From positions 1 through 64,000 of the forward strand of contig JAJDOG010000005.1 in assembly GCA_022340285.1 (NCBI GenBank): 64,000 nt of DNA. Direction: 5' to 3'. The DNA is from Betaproteobacteria bacterium. Its GTDB lineage: Bacteria > Pseudomonadota > Gammaproteobacteria > Burkholderiales > SG8-39. Each line of letters opens with the position of its first letter. Position 1 is the stretch's first letter. The notes below the pieces were generated by a model. That model did no database searches and had not been told where the DNA came from. It saw nothing but the letters and a program-made list of their open reading frames with translations. The translations under genes and the position numbers were made by a program. Below are positions 18,032 through 29,181 of this stretch, in pieces.

Positions 18032-18901
18032 TCAGCCGTGGAGGAATTCCTCTATCGCTGTGGCAAGCGCTTCAGGCTGGTCGTGGTGCAGCATGTGGCC
18101 TGCATTGGCGATCCTGCGATAGGTCAGGCGGCTGAAGCAGTCGCGACGTGCCGTCAGGGCGGCATCGCCGAGATTCAGGCGCCGCGGCGTATCGGTCAGT
18201 TCCCCTTCCACCCAGAGTACCGGTGCGGTCACACTGCGCCAGCACGCTTCGGCTTCCTCCAGGCGATAGAGCACCGGATTCACGATCTTGTGGCGGGGAT
18301 CGCTGCGCAGCCGTACGCTTCCGTCGGCGCGCGTCTCGCCCCAATGCCGCGCGAGAAATCCGGCGCGCTCCGCGGTCAGGCGCGGATTGTTCTCGACCAG
18401 CCGGGCGACGAGGTCCTCGACGCTCGCGTAGTCGCGGAACCGGTGCTCGCGAACAAGCTCCTTCAGCCACTTCGCGTAACGACGCGGGGCCGCTTGTGAG
18501 TCGGACGCCACAAGTCCGAATCCTTCGAGGTTCACCAGAGCGCCGACCCGCTCCGGACGCGTGCCGGCGTACAAGCACGCCACGTTTCCGCCCATGCTGT
18601 GGCCGATCACGGTGGCGGGGCTGTCCGGCGTGAAGTGCGTGAGCAAGGCATCGAGGTCGGCGAGGTAGTCGGGAAACCAGTAGCTGCCCGCGCTTCCCCA
18701 ATCGGAAAGACCGAATCCCCGCCAGTCCGGCGCGATGACGTGCCAGTCCCCGTCCAGCGCATCGACCAGAAACTGGAAGGAGGCCGATACATCCATCCAG
18801 CCGTGAAGCATGAACAGTTGCGGGTGCGAAGGATCGCCCCAGCAGCGGCAGTGAAGCCGCAGGCCACGTATGGGGACGAAGACGGAGTCGCTCGGCTTCA
18901 T
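18032..18901 (-). CDS. Alpha/beta-fold hydrolase
   Basis: A 289-residue alpha/beta hydrolase. The oxyanion segment LHGWMD is near 32-37, the nucleophile elbow GHSMGG contains Ser102, and a C-terminal NAGHMLHHD supplies the catalytic His. The substrate is not evident; esterase or epoxide-hydrolase-like activity is possible. The ATG at 18901 gives the natural N terminus. It is divergent from the carbonic anhydrase gene. Confidence 0.85.
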   Translation of the reverse strand: MKPSDSVFVPIRGLRLHCRCWGDPSHPQLFMLHGWMDVSASFQFLVDALDGDWHVIAPDWRGFGLSDWGSAGSYWFPDYLADLDALLTHFTPDSPATVIGHSMGGNVACLYAGTRPERVGALVNLEGFGLVASDSQAAPRRYAKWLKELVREHRFRDYASVEDLVARLVENNPRLTAERAGFLARHWGETRADGSVRLRSDPRHKIVNPVLYRLEEAEACWRSVTAPVLWVEGELTDTPRRLNLGDAALTARRDCFSRLTYRRIANAGHMLHHDQPEALATAIEEFLHG

Positions 18902-18994
18902 GATGCGCAAGGCGAAGGCGGCGATAGTAGCAAACGGGCCGTCGCGGCGCCTCTGATAACATCGATTCGGCATCGCATTCATGGAGGAAGCGCC

Positions 18995-19540
18995 GTGGCG
19001 GTCTACTCACTTGGCGATCAAAAGGTGGAGTTCCGCGGCCCGGACTGGTACATCGCTCCGGACGCCACCGTCATCGGATCGGTCATCATCGGCAACGATG
19101 CGAGCATCTGGTTCAAGACCGTGGTCCGGGGCGACAACGACCTCATCACCATCGGCGATCGCACCAATATCCAGGACACCTGCGTCCTGCACCCCGACCC
19201 CCGCATCCCGCTCACCATCGGGTCGAACGTCTCCGTCGGCCACATGGTCATGCTGCACGGCTGCACGATCGGCGACGGCTGCCTGATCGGCATCGGGGCC
19301 GTCGTGATGAATCACGCGGTCATCGGCCAGAACACGCTGATCGGCGCGAACACCCTCATACCCGAAGGCAAGAAGATCCCCGAGGGTGTCCTTGTGCTGG
19401 GCCAACCGGGCAAGGTCGTCCGTGATCTCAGAGCCGACGAGCTCGAGGCGCTCCGCTACGCTGCCGACAGCTACGTCGAGAAGAGCCGGCGCTACCGCCG
19501 CGAGCTTGCCGCACAGTCGCCGCCCGGCGCCGCCACGTAG
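18995..19540 (+). CDS. Gamma carbonic anhydrase-like hexapeptide protein
   Basis: A 181-residue left-handed beta-helix protein of the gamma-carbonic anhydrase (YrdA/PaaY) family. Repeating hexapeptides fill 15-150, and the three metal His are present in VLHPD and GHMVMLHG. Activity as carbonic anhydrase or thioesterase cannot be told apart. The GTG start at 18995 has GGAGGA six bases upstream. It is the only plus-strand gene in the stretch and converges on the catabolic cluster. Confidence 0.88.
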   Translation: MAVYSLGDQKVEFRGPDWYIAPDATVIGSVIIGNDASIWFKTVVRGDNDLITIGDRTNIQDTCVLHPDPRIPLTIGSNVSVGHMVMLHGCTIGDGCLIGIGAVVMNHAVIGQNTLIGANTLIPEGKKIPEGVLVLGQPGKVVRDLRADELEALRYAADSYVEKSRRYRRELAAQSPPGAAT

Positions 19541-19549
19541 ACGATCGCG

Positions 19550-21115
19550 CTAGGCTCCCTGGTTCGTCGCGAACCGCTCGCGCAGCACGCGGTGCAGGAT
19601 CTTGCCCGTCGCGGTGCGAGGCATCTCGTCGTCGCGAACGAATGCCACCGAGCGCGGCCGCTTGTATCCCGCGATCTTGTCGCGGCACCAGTGGAGGATC
19701 TCGGCCTCGGTGGCGGTTGCGTCCGCGCGCAGGATCACGACCGCGTGCACGGACTCGCCCCACCTCTCGTGGGGAACGCCGATGATCGCCACATCCTTGA
19801 TCTTGGGGTGCGCGGCGAGCAGGCTCTCGACCTCGGATGGGTACACGTTCTCGCCGCCGCTGATGATCATGTTGCTCTTGCGGTCGACGAGATAGTAGTA
19901 CCCGTGCTCGTCGCGGCGCGCCATGTCCCCTACCGTGCAGTACGCGCCGCGAAACGCCTCGGCGGTCTTTTCCGGCTGCTTCCAGTAGCCCCGGAACACG
20001 TACGGGGTGAGCGAGTACAGCTCGCCGACGTCGCCCTCGGCCACGTCGGATCCGCTCGGGTCCAGGAGCTTCACCCGTCCCGAGCCGGTCCACTCGCGCC
20101 CCACCGACCCCAGCTGGGTGAGCTGCTCCTCGGGACGGAGCAGCGTCACCCAGCCGGCCTCGGTAGAGCCGTAGAGCTCGAAGAGTCGCGAGTTCACGAA
20201 CTGTTCCATGATGGCGAGCTTGGTTTCCCGCCGTGCGGGCGCCGACGAGATGAGGAGCTTGGTCACGCTCGTGAGGTCATGTCTGCTTCTCGCGCCCGCC
20301 GAAAGCGCGAGCATCATGATGTAGTGCGTCGGCACGAGCGAGGCGAAGCTCACCTTGTACCTCGAGAAGATGCCGAGGAGCTCTTCCGGGTCGAAGCTCT
20401 GCCGGTCGTGCACGAAGCAGCTCGCCCCGAGATACGCGAAGGTGGAGGAGAAATAGAGCGAGTTCGCGTGGCACATCGGCATGACCATGAGGCCCGTATC
20501 CTCCCGCGCGAATCCCATGTCGAGCGCGGTGACGAGGGACAGCAGCGCACTGCCCGCGTGGCTCCGGATGGCGCCTTTGGGCTTGCCCGTGGTCCCCGAC
20601 GTGTACATGAGCGCCCATGTGTCGTGCGCCTCGACTTGCACGCCCGGTTCGATGGCCGAAGCCCGCGCGATGAGTTGCTCGTAGGATCGGTATCCGGCCG
20701 GAGCCCGCTCGGCTCCGAAGTGAACGTATCCCGCCGCGGCGATGTCCAGATCGGCGCGGATCGCCTCCACCCGATCGACGAGCGCGTCCTGTGCGACGAT
20801 GGCCTTCGCCGCGCAGTGCTCGACGATGTAGCGGATTTCCGGTCCAAGCAGCCGAAAGTTGATCGGCACCGCGATCAACCCGGCCTTGGCGATCGCCACG
20901 TACAGCTCCAGCCACTCGATACAGTTGTACGCCAGGATCGCCACCCGGTCGCCCTTCTGCAGCCCCACACCGAGCAGCGCGTTCGCCAGGCGGCAGGATC
21001 GTTCGTTCCAGTGGCGGAACGTGAGCGAGCGCGCCGAGTCGCGCGCACCAATCTTCTCTGGCGTCACCTGTGCATGAACGCCGACTGCCTCGCCCAGGTT
21101 GAGCAGCGCGCTCAT
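19550..21115 (-). CDS. AMP-dependent acyl-CoA synthetase
   Basis: A 521-residue ANL-superfamily ligase that activates a carboxylic acid as acyl-AMP and then acyl-CoA. The P-loop YTSGTTGKPKGA is at about 170-181; the LYGSTEAG, YYLVDRKSNMIISGG and C-terminal lysine region ATGKILHR are visible. Substrate is unknown. It is the last gene of the minus-strand catabolic cluster, so it probably activates a product of that pathway. Confidence 0.88.
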   Translation of the reverse strand: MSALLNLGEAVGVHAQVTPEKIGARDSARSLTFRHWNERSCRLANALLGVGLQKGDRVAILAYNCIEWLELYVAIAKAGLIAVPINFRLLGPEIRYIVEHCAAKAIVAQDALVDRVEAIRADLDIAAAGYVHFGAERAPAGYRSYEQLIARASAIEPGVQVEAHDTWALMYTSGTTGKPKGAIRSHAGSALLSLVTALDMGFAREDTGLMVMPMCHANSLYFSSTFAYLGASCFVHDRQSFDPEELLGIFSRYKVSFASLVPTHYIMMLALSAGARSRHDLTSVTKLLISSAPARRETKLAIMEQFVNSRLFELYGSTEAGWVTLLRPEEQLTQLGSVGREWTGSGRVKLLDPSGSDVAEGDVGELYSLTPYVFRGYWKQPEKTAEAFRGAYCTVGDMARRDEHGYYYLVDRKSNMIISGGENVYPSEVESLLAAHPKIKDVAIIGVPHERWGESVHAVVILRADATATEAEILHWCRDKIAGYKRPRSVAFVRDDEMPRTATGKILHRVLRERFATNQGA

Positions 21116-21145
21116 GACAATCGCCCCCGCTGCCGATCTCGAAGC

Positions 21146-22861
21146 TCAGCTGCGCCGCCGGCGCTCGGCCTCGTCCCAGGCGGTGAGCGCCTGGTAGTCG
21201 GGTACCCAGCCCAGACCCTTGCCTGCATCGGACGAGAGCGCATGCTGCGTGATCACGATGTCGAGAAGCGCCGGCGCGTTGGCCAGGGCGTCGCGGAGCG
21301 CGCGACTCAGCTCATTCGGATCGGTGACCCGCTCCGCGTGGAGGCCGAACGCCCGCGCCATCATCGCGTAGTCCGAGTACTGCAGCGTGGTCCCGATCAC
21401 CCGCCCGCCGTAGTTCATTTCCTGGTCGAGGCGCTCGATGTTCCACGCGGCGTTGTTCGCGACGATGAACACGGCCTTCGCGTCATGACGTTTCGCGGAG
21501 TCGATCTCCATCGCATTGAGACCGAACGCTCCGTCCCCCGACACGACGACGACCTGGCGGCCCGGATAGGCGAGCGCCGCGGCATTGCCGTAAGGAACGC
21601 CGACTCCCAGACAGCCGAACGCGCCCGAATCGAGATACGTCGAGACGTTGAGCCCCATTCGCGCGAAGCTGAGAATGTCGCCACCGTCCGCAATAACGAC
21701 CGCATCGGGTGCCAGCACCTCCCGCAAGGCGGCGAAGATGCGGTTGGGATGCATGTGGCCGTCCTTTCCGGGTGGCGCGCCGCCGATCGCGTCGGCATAG
21801 CGGGCGAAGCGCTGCTCGTGCTCGCGGCGCAGCGTGTCGGCCCATGCTGTATCGACGCTTGTCGGGCTCTCGGAAATTGCTTCGGAGAGCTGCGCCAGGG
21901 CCACGACCGGGCTCGCGAGGATCTCCACGGCGCCGCGCCGGTTCTCGCGCAGCTCCTCCCAGTTATCCGCAATCCGGATGAACCTTGCCTTGGGAAAGAC
22001 TGCCGGTGAGCCGTAGCCCGTCTGGTAGTCGAGCTTGCGTCCGATCACGATCACGAGATCGGCTTCCTGCATGGCCCGGGCCCGGACGGCCCCGACGAAC
22101 GAGGCGTGATCCGCGGAGACCAGTCCGCGGCTTTCCTGCGTGTCGAGGTAGACAGCCCGAGTCGCGTCGAGAAACCGCTTCAGCTCGCCCGCGGTCCGCA
22201 TCGCGCCTCGACCTGTCATGACCAGTGGGCGGCGCGCGGCACCGATCACCTCCGCGGCGCGCTGGATGTCCGTTGGGTCGGGGTACATGAGGCGCGGGCC
22301 GCGCGGACTCAGGTATTCCTCCAGGATCACGCCCGGCGGAACGGTCTCGCGCAATACGTCGGTGGGAATCTCCGCATATGCGGCCCCCGGCGTGCAGCCG
22401 TCGCCAAGCGCGGCGCTCGCCGCCTTGTCCAGATCGCGCAGAACGTTGTCGGCCACGCGCAACGTGCGCGAGAACTGCGTGACCGGCTGCAGGATCTCGG
22501 TGTGGGCGATCCCCTGCAACGGCCCGAGATCGTCCTGAGCGCGCGGCGCGCAACCGCCGATCAGGAGCACCGGCACGCGCTCGAGCTGCGCGTTCGCCAT
22601 CGCCGTCACGCAGTTCGTGACGCCCGGCCCGGCGGTCACGAGCGAGACACCGAGCTGCCCGGTCAGCACGGCGTGCGCGTGCGCCATGTGCACGGCCGCG
22701 CCCTCGTCGCGCACATCGACGATGCGCACCCCGCGCTGGCCGAGCTGATCCCAGATCGGCTGGATGTGGCCACCCTGCAAACCGAACACCCGGTCGACGT
22801 TGCGGGCGACCAGGAAATCGACCACGAGCTCGGCGACCGAGCGCGGCGATGATGTGGACAT
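21146..22861 (-). CDS. Thiamine diphosphate-dependent enzyme, acetolactate synthase-like
   Basis: A 571-residue ThDP enzyme with the standard three domains: PYR (1-170) carrying the cofactor-activating Glu53, a central domain, and PP with GDGAFGLNAMEID (about 438) and the NNAAWN metal site. It resembles acetolactate synthase or 2-keto acid decarboxylase groups without a clear match to one. In context it probably cleaves or condenses a 2-keto intermediate, or an acyl-CoA as oxalyl-CoA decarboxylase does. Role inferred only. Confidence 0.82.
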   Translation of the reverse strand: MSTSSPRSVAELVVDFLVARNVDRVFGLQGGHIQPIWDQLGQRGVRIVDVRDEGAAVHMAHAHAVLTGQLGVSLVTAGPGVTNCVTAMANAQLERVPVLLIGGCAPRAQDDLGPLQGIAHTEILQPVTQFSRTLRVADNVLRDLDKAASAALGDGCTPGAAYAEIPTDVLRETVPPGVILEEYLSPRGPRLMYPDPTDIQRAAEVIGAARRPLVMTGRGAMRTAGELKRFLDATRAVYLDTQESRGLVSADHASFVGAVRARAMQEADLVIVIGRKLDYQTGYGSPAVFPKARFIRIADNWEELRENRRGAVEILASPVVALAQLSEAISESPTSVDTAWADTLRREHEQRFARYADAIGGAPPGKDGHMHPNRIFAALREVLAPDAVVIADGGDILSFARMGLNVSTYLDSGAFGCLGVGVPYGNAAALAYPGRQVVVVSGDGAFGLNAMEIDSAKRHDAKAVFIVANNAAWNIERLDQEMNYGGRVIGTTLQYSDYAMMARAFGLHAERVTDPNELSRALRDALANAPALLDIVITQHALSSDAGKGLGWVPDYQALTAWDEAERRRRS

Positions 22862-22889
22862 GATTGGGTTCCCTAGAGGACGACCGCGC

Positions 22890-23657
22890 TCACTTCGGCG
22901 CCATGCGGATCGCGCCGTCGAGGCGCACGACCTCGCCGTTCAGCATCTCGATCTCGATCATCGCCTTGGCCAACGCCGCATATTCGTCGGCGCGGCCGAG
23001 GCGCGACGGAAACGGCACCTGCTTGCCGAGCGAGTCCTGGATCTCCTTCGGCAATCCGTGCAGCATCGGCGTCTCGAAGATTCCGGGGGCGATCGTCAGA
23101 ACTCGGATACCGTCGCGGGAAAGATCGCGCGCGATGGGCAACGTCATGCCGACGATGCCGCCCTTGGAGGCCGAATAGGCCGCCTGGCCGATCTGGCCGT
23201 CGAACGCGGCGACCGAGGCCGTGCAGATGATGACGCCGCGCTCGCCGCTTTGCTGCGGAGTCTGTTTGGCCATCGCGACGGCCGCGAGCCGGATCATGTT
23301 GAACGTGCCGATGAGGTTGACGTTGATCGTCTTGGTGAACGACGCGAGCGAGTGCGGTCCTTCCTTGCCGATCGTCTTCTCGCCGATGGCGATGCCGGCG
23401 CAGTTTACGAGCCCCTGCAGTCCGCCGAATTCCTTGAGCGCGGTGTCGACCGCCGCCTTGCCGTCGGCCTCGCTGGTCACGTCGCATTTGACGAAGCGCG
23501 CCGATTTGCCGAACTCTTTCGCGAGGGCCTCGCCCTTGTCCGCCTGCAGGTCCGCAATGACCACATTGGCACCATTGGCCGCAAGCATGCGCGCGGTGCC
23601 GCCCCCGAGCCCGGAAGCGCCACCGGTGACGATAAATGTGCTGCCCTTAATCTGCAT
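22890..23657 (-). CDS. SDR, 3-hydroxyacyl-CoA dehydrogenase type
   Basis: A 255-residue short-chain dehydrogenase close to the type II 3-hydroxyacyl-CoA dehydrogenases (HSD10-like). The cofactor motif TGGASGLG is at 11-18, the acidic VIADLQ favours NAD, and the catalytic Tyr and Lys lie in AYSASKGG near 160. It probably oxidises a 3-hydroxyacyl-CoA made from the ring-opened substrate. It lies between hyuB and the ThDP gene, all in one direction. Confidence 0.87.
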   Translation of the reverse strand: MQIKGSTFIVTGGASGLGGGTARMLAANGANVVIADLQADKGEALAKEFGKSARFVKCDVTSEADGKAAVDTALKEFGGLQGLVNCAGIAIGEKTIGKEGPHSLASFTKTINVNLIGTFNMIRLAAVAMAKQTPQQSGERGVIICTASVAAFDGQIGQAAYSASKGGIVGMTLPIARDLSRDGIRVLTIAPGIFETPMLHGLPKEIQDSLGKQVPFPSRLGRADEYAALAKAMIEIEMLNGEVVRLDGAIRMAPK

Positions 23658-23686
23658 GATCGATTCCCGTCGTTGAAATAAGAAGA

Positions 23687-25471
23687 TTATGCCCTGGCCG
23701 TATCACCGCCATTTCGGCGTCGGCGCGCCATCGTGGCTTCGGCATCCACCGACCCGTCGGGTTTCAGGCTTACGCCGAACCGTGCTTCGGCCTCATTGCG
23801 CGTGTAATAGCCGTGCGCGACATCCCGCGCCACCTCTTGCGGCGATCGGCGCAGTGGATTGCCGAACCCGCCGCCGCCTGGTGTCGTCACCTCGATGAGA
23901 TCGTCGGCGGCGATGCCGATGCCCTGGTCTTTCGAAAGGTGCGGCGGCTGATAGGGAACGCCCGCGCGCACGATCCGCACCCGGTTCACGCCTCCGTCCT
24001 CCCCGCCGTGCGCCCCCTGCGGGCCGATGCGGCCATGATCCATCACCATCGACGCGCGGGCTTCGCCGCGGCGCAGGCGGATCTTGTAGTTCACCCCGAA
24101 GCCCCCGCGAAACTCTCCCGCGCCGCCCGACCCTTCAGCTAGCGAGTACTCCTCGAAGAGCACCGGATAGAACTGCTCCATCACCTCGATCGGGGTGGTC
24201 TTGGAGATGCCGATGGTCGAGCAGCCGTTGGACAGCCCGTCGCCTCGCGTGGACCCCCCGTAGCCACCGCCCGAAATGACGTACATGACGTACGAGCGCT
24301 TGCGCGCCGGATCGTATCCCCCCACCGACAGATTGCCCGACGTTCCGGCCGGCGCGGCGAACAGCTTGTCGGGTATCGCTTTCACCAGCGCCGAGAACAC
24401 CGCTTCCGCGATCCGCTGGCTCACTTCCGCCGCGCACCCCGAGACGGGTCGCGGATACTTCGCGTAGAGGAACGTGCCTTCGGGCTCGACGATGCGCAGC
24501 GGCTCGAATGTCCCGGCGTTGATGGGGACGTCCGGGAAGACGTGCTTCACCGCGAGGTAGATTGACGACTTCGTCGTGGCGATCACGCTGTTCATGGGGC
24601 CGCGGCAGGGAGGCGAGGAGCCGGCCATGTCGAAGGTCAGTGTCTCGCCCTGCTTGTCGACGCGCATCGCAATGCGGAGCGGCTCGTCCACGACGCCGTC
24701 GGAATCGACGTACGCCTCGCCTTCGTATGTCCCGTCCGGTATTTCGGCGATCTTGGCGCGCATCTGCTGCGATGCGCGCGCCTTCAGCTCGCCGATGGCC
24801 TGCTCCACCGTCTCCGCGCCGTATCGATCGAGCAGCGCCGTGAGACGCCGTTCGCCGATTGCCAGGGCGGCCGCCTGCGCCTTGATGTCGCCGATACGCT
24901 GATCGGCGATGCGAATATTCGAAAGAATGATCGAAAGGATCTCCGCATCGAGCGCCCCGCGCTTGTACAGCTTGACCGGCGGGAGCCGCAGTCCTTCCTG
25001 CTCCACTTCGGTCGCGTTGGCGGAGAACCCCCCCGGCACCGCGCCTCCCGTGTCGGGCCAGTGACCGGTATTGGCGAGCCACGCAAACAGCCGTCCGCGG
25101 TAGAAGAACGGCTTCACGAACTTGACGTCCATGAGGTGCGTGCCGCCCAGGTAAGGGTCATTCACGATGAAGACGTCGCCCTCTTCGAGCGTGATGCCCT
25201 GTTCCTTGACCCGCTCGATCACCGCCTGCGTCGAGAACTGCATGGTGCCCACGAACACCGGCAGGCCGAGCTCGCCTTGCGCGATCAGCTCGCCCGTGTC
25301 GCGATGGTAGATCCCGTCCGATCGGTCGAGCGCTTCGGAGATGACTGGCGAAAAGGCGGCGCGAACGAATGCGAGGTCCATCTCGTTGCAGACCTGCTGC
25401 AATCCATTCTGGAGCACCACCAGTGTGATCGGATCGATCACCCGAGAACCACGCAAGTCTTGAGGATCCAT
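23687..25471 (-). CDS. Hydantoinase B/oxoprolinase subunit
   Basis: A 594-residue HyuB-family protein (start [33 protein letters not shown] near 105-118; C-terminal [10 protein letters not shown]). With HyuA-type partners these proteins hydrolyse cyclic amides such as N-methylhydantoin, 5-oxoproline or caprolactam using ATP; related complexes carboxylate acetone or acetophenone. Which reaction applies here is unknown. It follows hyuA by 42 bp. Confidence 0.9.
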   Translation of the reverse strand: MDPQDLRGSRVIDPITLVVLQNGLQQVCNEMDLAFVRAAFSPVISEALDRSDGIYHRDTGELIAQGELGLPVFVGTMQFSTQAVIERVKEQGITLEEGDVFIVNDPYLGGTHLMDVKFVKPFFYRGRLFAWLANTGHWPDTGGAVPGGFSANATEVEQEGLRLPPVKLYKRGALDAEILSIILSNIRIADQRIGDIKAQAAALAIGERRLTALLDRYGAETVEQAIGELKARASQQMRAKIAEIPDGTYEGEAYVDSDGVVDEPLRIAMRVDKQGETLTFDMAGSSPPCRGPMNSVIATTKSSIYLAVKHVFPDVPINAGTFEPLRIVEPEGTFLYAKYPRPVSGCAAEVSQRIAEAVFSALVKAIPDKLFAAPAGTSGNLSVGGYDPARKRSYVMYVISGGGYGGSTRGDGLSNGCSTIGISKTTPIEVMEQFYPVLFEEYSLAEGSGGAGEFRGGFGVNYKIRLRRGEARASMVMDHGRIGPQGAHGGEDGGVNRVRIVRAGVPYQPPHLSKDQGIGIAADDLIEVTTPGGGGFGNPLRRSPQEVARDVAHGYYTRNEAEARFGVSLKPDGSVDAEATMARRRRNGGDTARA

Positions 25472-25513
25472 GGGTCTGTTCCGAATCGGTCGCTGTCTCG
25501 ACTTTACACTTAC

Positions 25514-27544
25514 TCAGACCGTGACGACTAAGTTTCCAAGCGGATCGACGGCCACGCGGTTGCCCGGCTCGATGACCGTCGTCGCATCGAGCTGCTCGAC
25601 GATGGCTGGCCCGGAAAAGTCCGCGCCCTGCGGTATCCAGTCTCGCCGGTAGACGGGGGTGGGTAGGCGCACGCCATCGAACCACACCTCGCGCAGCTCG
25701 GTCCGCGCATCGGCCAACGTCGCGCGAGGATCTCCGGCCGCGAGTGCCGAGAGGCTCACTGGGCGGCGCCTGCCGATCACGGCGGTGTGCAGGCCCACCA
25801 GCACCGGACGAATTTCCTTCAGCTCGACACCGAATCGTTGCCAGTAGGCATCCTCGAACAGGCGATGCAGCTCGGCGGGCGTGACGTCCGCCCGCGGCAG
25901 GTCCACCGTGAGGATGTGGCTCTGCCCCTGGAACTGCATATCCGCCCGATGCACGCAGTCGATCCCCTCGACCGACACGCGCTCGCGCGCGAGCATCGCC
26001 TTGCCGTCGGCGATCTGCTGCGCGAGGATCCCCTCGACCAGAACCGGGCCGACCTCCGGAAGAGGTCGATTCACCGTTCGCACGAAGTCGTGCCGCACGT
26101 CCGCCACGACGCAGCCCAACGCGTTCGTCAATCCGGGACGGGCGGGAATCATCACCTTCGGAATGCCGAGCTCGCGCGCGAGCGCAACGGCATGCAGCGG
26201 ACCCGCGCCGCCGAATGCGAAGAGCGCAAAGTCGCGCGGGTCGTGCCCGCGCGCCAGGCTCACCATGCGGATGGCGTTCGCCATGCGGTCGTTCGCGATA
26301 CGCAGCACCGCCGCGGCGGCCTCGTCCGATGAGAGTCCGAGATGCCGTCCGACCTGCTGGTCGACGGCTGCGCGCAGCGCGTCGAAAGATACCGGTGTCG
26401 TGACCGAAAGAAGGCGCGTGGGATTGAGCCGCCCGAGGAGCAGGTTCGCGTCGGTGATGGTCACCTGGGCGCCCCCGCGTCCGTAGCAGATCGGACCCGG
26501 CGTCGCGCCGGCGCTTTCCGGACCGACCTGCAGCATCCCTGCCTCGTTGATCCGGGCGATCGAACCGCCACCCGCTCCGATCGTATGGATGTCGATCATC
26601 GGCACATGGATGGGCATCGCGTACTCGAGCTCGAGCTCGGTGGAGATCTGCGGCAGCCCCGCCCTGATCAGTGCCACGTCGCTGGAGGTTCCGCCCATGT
26701 CGTACGTGACGACGTTCGGGAATCCCGACCGGGCGGCCGTGTAGGCGGCAGCGATCACGCCGGAGGCAGGCCCCGATCCGACAGTGTTCACGGACGCCTC
26801 GGCGACGAGCCCCGCCGCGACAGTCCCGCCGTTGCCTTGCATGACCAGCAACTCGTTTGCGAAGCCACGCGCCGAGAGCTCGCCCTGCAACCGCTCGATA
26901 TACCGATGCAGCACCGGCTGGATGGCGGCGTTCACCGCGGCCGTCACGCCGCGTTCGTATTCCCGGTACTCGGAAATCACTGCGTGGCCCGCGGTGATGT
27001 GGGGATTCGGCCAGATTCGCCGCACGATCTCGAGCGCACGAAGCTCGTGCGCGGGATTGATGTAGCTGTGCAGGAAATGGATGACCACGCTTTCCGCGCC
27101 GAGCTCGAGCAACCGGCGTGCCGCCTGCGCCACACCCGCCTCGTCCAAAGGTCTGACTACGGCGCCCTCTGCATCCACGCGCTCGTCGACCTCCAGGCGT
27201 AGTTCCCGCGTGACGAGCGGCGTGAAGCTTCCGATGAGGCCGTACGGCTGTGGCCGCGTGCGACGCCCCAGCTCGAGCACGTCGCGGAAGCCCCGTGTGG
27301 TGATCAGCCCGACCCGCGCGATCTTGCGTTCGAGCATCGCGTTGGTGGTGGTGGTCGTGCCGTGAACCATCGTCGACACGTCGGCCAGCGCGGCGCCGGT
27401 TTGCGCCAATGCCTCGAGCACGCCGTCGGCCTGGTTTTCGGGGGTGGTGGGCACCTTTGCGAGCCGCAGCTCGCCCGCGCCCTCGTCGATCAAGATGAGG
27501 TCGGTGAATGTGCCGCCGACGTCCACGCCAACAATCCTGGGCAT
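25514..27544 (-). CDS. Hydantoinase A/oxoprolinase, ATP-dependent subunit
   Basis: A 676-residue HyuA-family protein. The ASKHA-type phosphate motif [12 protein letters not shown] is at 6-17 and a second nucleotide-binding segment [13 protein letters not shown] lies near 280. It would phosphorylate the amide or lactam carbonyl so that HyuB can open it. The ATG at 27544, four bases past the GMC gene stop, gives the conserved N terminus; an upstream in-frame start would fall inside that gene. Confidence 0.9.
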   Translation of the reverse strand: MPRIVGVDVGGTFTDLILIDEGAGELRLAKVPTTPENQADGVLEALAQTGAALADVSTMVHGTTTTTNAMLERKIARVGLITTRGFRDVLELGRRTRPQPYGLIGSFTPLVTRELRLEVDERVDAEGAVVRPLDEAGVAQAARRLLELGAESVVIHFLHSYINPAHELRALEIVRRIWPNPHITAGHAVISEYREYERGVTAAVNAAIQPVLHRYIERLQGELSARGFANELLVMQGNGGTVAAGLVAEASVNTVGSGPASGVIAAAYTAARSGFPNVVTYDMGGTSSDVALIRAGLPQISTELELEYAMPIHVPMIDIHTIGAGGGSIARINEAGMLQVGPESAGATPGPICYGRGGAQVTITDANLLLGRLNPTRLLSVTTPVSFDALRAAVDQQVGRHLGLSSDEAAAAVLRIANDRMANAIRMVSLARGHDPRDFALFAFGGAGPLHAVALARELGIPKVMIPARPGLTNALGCVVADVRHDFVRTVNRPLPEVGPVLVEGILAQQIADGKAMLARERVSVEGIDCVHRADMQFQGQSHILTVDLPRADVTPAELHRLFEDAYWQRFGVELKEIRPVLVGLHTAVIGRRRPVSLSALAAGDPRATLADARTELREVWFDGVRLPTPVYRRDWIPQGADFSGPAIVEQLDATTVIEPGNRVAVDPLGNLVVTV

Positions 27545-27548
27545 CGTC

Positions 27549-29159
27549 CTATCCCCAGCTGGAACGAACCATCTCGGCACCCTTCTCGGCGATCATGGTG
27601 GTCGGCGCGTTGGTGTTGCCGGATGTGATGAGCGGCATGACCGAAGCATCGATCACGCGCAGCCCCTGGATACCATGCACGCGCAGCTTGTCGTCAACGA
27701 CCGAATCGGGATCGTTGCCCATCTTGCAGGTCCCGATCGGATGAAAGATCGTTGTCCCGAGATCGCCGGCGGCCCGCACCAGGGCCGCGTCGTCCGTGAT
27801 CTCCGCGCCGGGCTTGAACTCTTCCGGCTGATATTTTGCAAGCGCTCTGGCCGCCATGATGCGCCGTGTGAAGCGCATCCCGTCCATGGCAACCTTGCGG
27901 TCCACATCGGTCGACAGATAGTTGAGCATGATCGCTGGATGCGCGAGCGGATCCCGCGACTTGATGCGCACGTGACCGCGACTGGTCGGACGCAGGTTGC
28001 ACACCGAAGGCGTGATCGCGGGAAACGGATGCAGTGGCTCGCCGAACCGGTCCAGGCTCAGTGGCTGAACGTGCCACTCGATGTTCGGCGTCGGCTGCGA
28101 GGGGTCGCTGCGCGCGAAGGCGCCCATTTGCGACGGGGGCATGGTGAGCGGCCCGGTACGGAACACGAGATACTCGAGCCCCATCGCGAGCTTGCCGAGC
28201 AGGCTGTTGGCGCGCTCGTTCAGCGTGCGCACGCCCTGGACCCGGTACATCATCCGGATCTGGAGGTGATCCTGGAGGTTCTCGCCTACTCCCGGGAGCT
28301 CGTGCTGCACGGGAATATCCAGCGCAGCGAGCGTTTCGCCTCTGCCGATCCCGGAGAGCTGAAGGATCTGCGGCGAGCCGATCGCGCCCGCGGCCAGGAT
28401 GACCTCCCGGCGCGCCCCGACGAACGCGGACTCGCCGTTGGCCGCACGCAACTCGACGCCGAGCACGCGCTTGAGACCCTCACGGGTCTCGAGCCGTAAC
28501 CGGGTCACGTGTACATTGGTGCGCACGGTCAGGTTGGGCCGTTTGAGCACCGGCCGCAGGAATGCCTTGGTCGCGCTCCAGCGCACGCCACGACGCTGGT
28601 TCATCTGGAAATAGGCGACGCCGAAGTTGTCGCCGCGGTTGAATTCCTGCACTTTGGGAATCCCGCATTCGGCCGCCGCCTCGCGCCATGCGTCGACGAT
28701 CTCCCAGGATACCCGCGGATCCTCCACGCGCAGCTCGCCGCCTGCGCCGTGCAGATCGTCTGCCCCGTGCGCATAGTCCTCCACGCGAATGAAATACGGC
28801 AGCACCTCCTCCCAGGACCAGCCGCGGTTCCCTAGCGCCGTCCACTGGTCGTAGTCGCTCTTCTGACCGCGCATGTAGATCATCGCGTTGATCGAAGAGC
28901 ATCCGCCCAGCACCTTGCCGCGTGCGTACAGAAGCGAGCGGCCGTTGAGACCGGGGTCCGGCTCGGTGCGGTAGCACCAGTCCGTGCGGGGATTGCCGAT
29001 CGTGTAGAGGTAACCGACCGGTATGTCGATCCAGAAATAATCGTCGCGACCGCCCGCTTCCAGCAGAAGCACCCGCACGTCCTTGTCCGCGGAAAGCCGG
29101 TTGGCAAGCAGGCAGCCCGCCGAACCCGCGCCAACGATCACGTAGTCGAATTCACCCAT
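27549..29159 (-). CDS. GMC-family FAD oxidoreductase
   Basis: A 536-residue glucose-methanol-choline oxidoreductase. The FAD motif [11 protein letters not shown] is at 7-17, the GMC signature [13 protein letters not shown] is near 80-92, and the active-site His lies in [10 protein letters not shown] with Asn in the C-terminal TSGNTNAPT. It is choline dehydrogenase-like in layout and should oxidise an alcohol. The ATG at 29159 has a GAGG site nine bases upstream; an ATG three codons earlier is possible. Confidence 0.88.
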   Translation of the reverse strand: MGEFDYVIVGAGSAGCLLANRLSADKDVRVLLLEAGGRDDYFWIDIPVGYLYTIGNPRTDWCYRTEPDPGLNGRSLLYARGKVLGGCSSINAMIYMRGQKSDYDQWTALGNRGWSWEEVLPYFIRVEDYAHGADDLHGAGGELRVEDPRVSWEIVDAWREAAAECGIPKVQEFNRGDNFGVAYFQMNQRRGVRWSATKAFLRPVLKRPNLTVRTNVHVTRLRLETREGLKRVLGVELRAANGESAFVGARREVILAAGAIGSPQILQLSGIGRGETLAALDIPVQHELPGVGENLQDHLQIRMMYRVQGVRTLNERANSLLGKLAMGLEYLVFRTGPLTMPPSQMGAFARSDPSQPTPNIEWHVQPLSLDRFGEPLHPFPAITPSVCNLRPTSRGHVRIKSRDPLAHPAIMLNYLSTDVDRKVAMDGMRFTRRIMAARALAKYQPEEFKPGAEITDDAALVRAAGDLGTTIFHPIGTCKMGNDPDSVVDDKLRVHGIQGLRVIDASVMPLITSGNTNAPTTMIAEKGAEMVRSSWG

Positions 29160-29181
29160 GCTAGCCATCCTCGTCGCGCTC

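Noticed and set aside
19550-27544. Acetone or acetophenone carboxylase locus
   Set aside because: HyuA/HyuB-like subunits are shared with those enzymes, but the additional carboxylase subunits are not present and the neighbours point to N-heterocycle chemistry.
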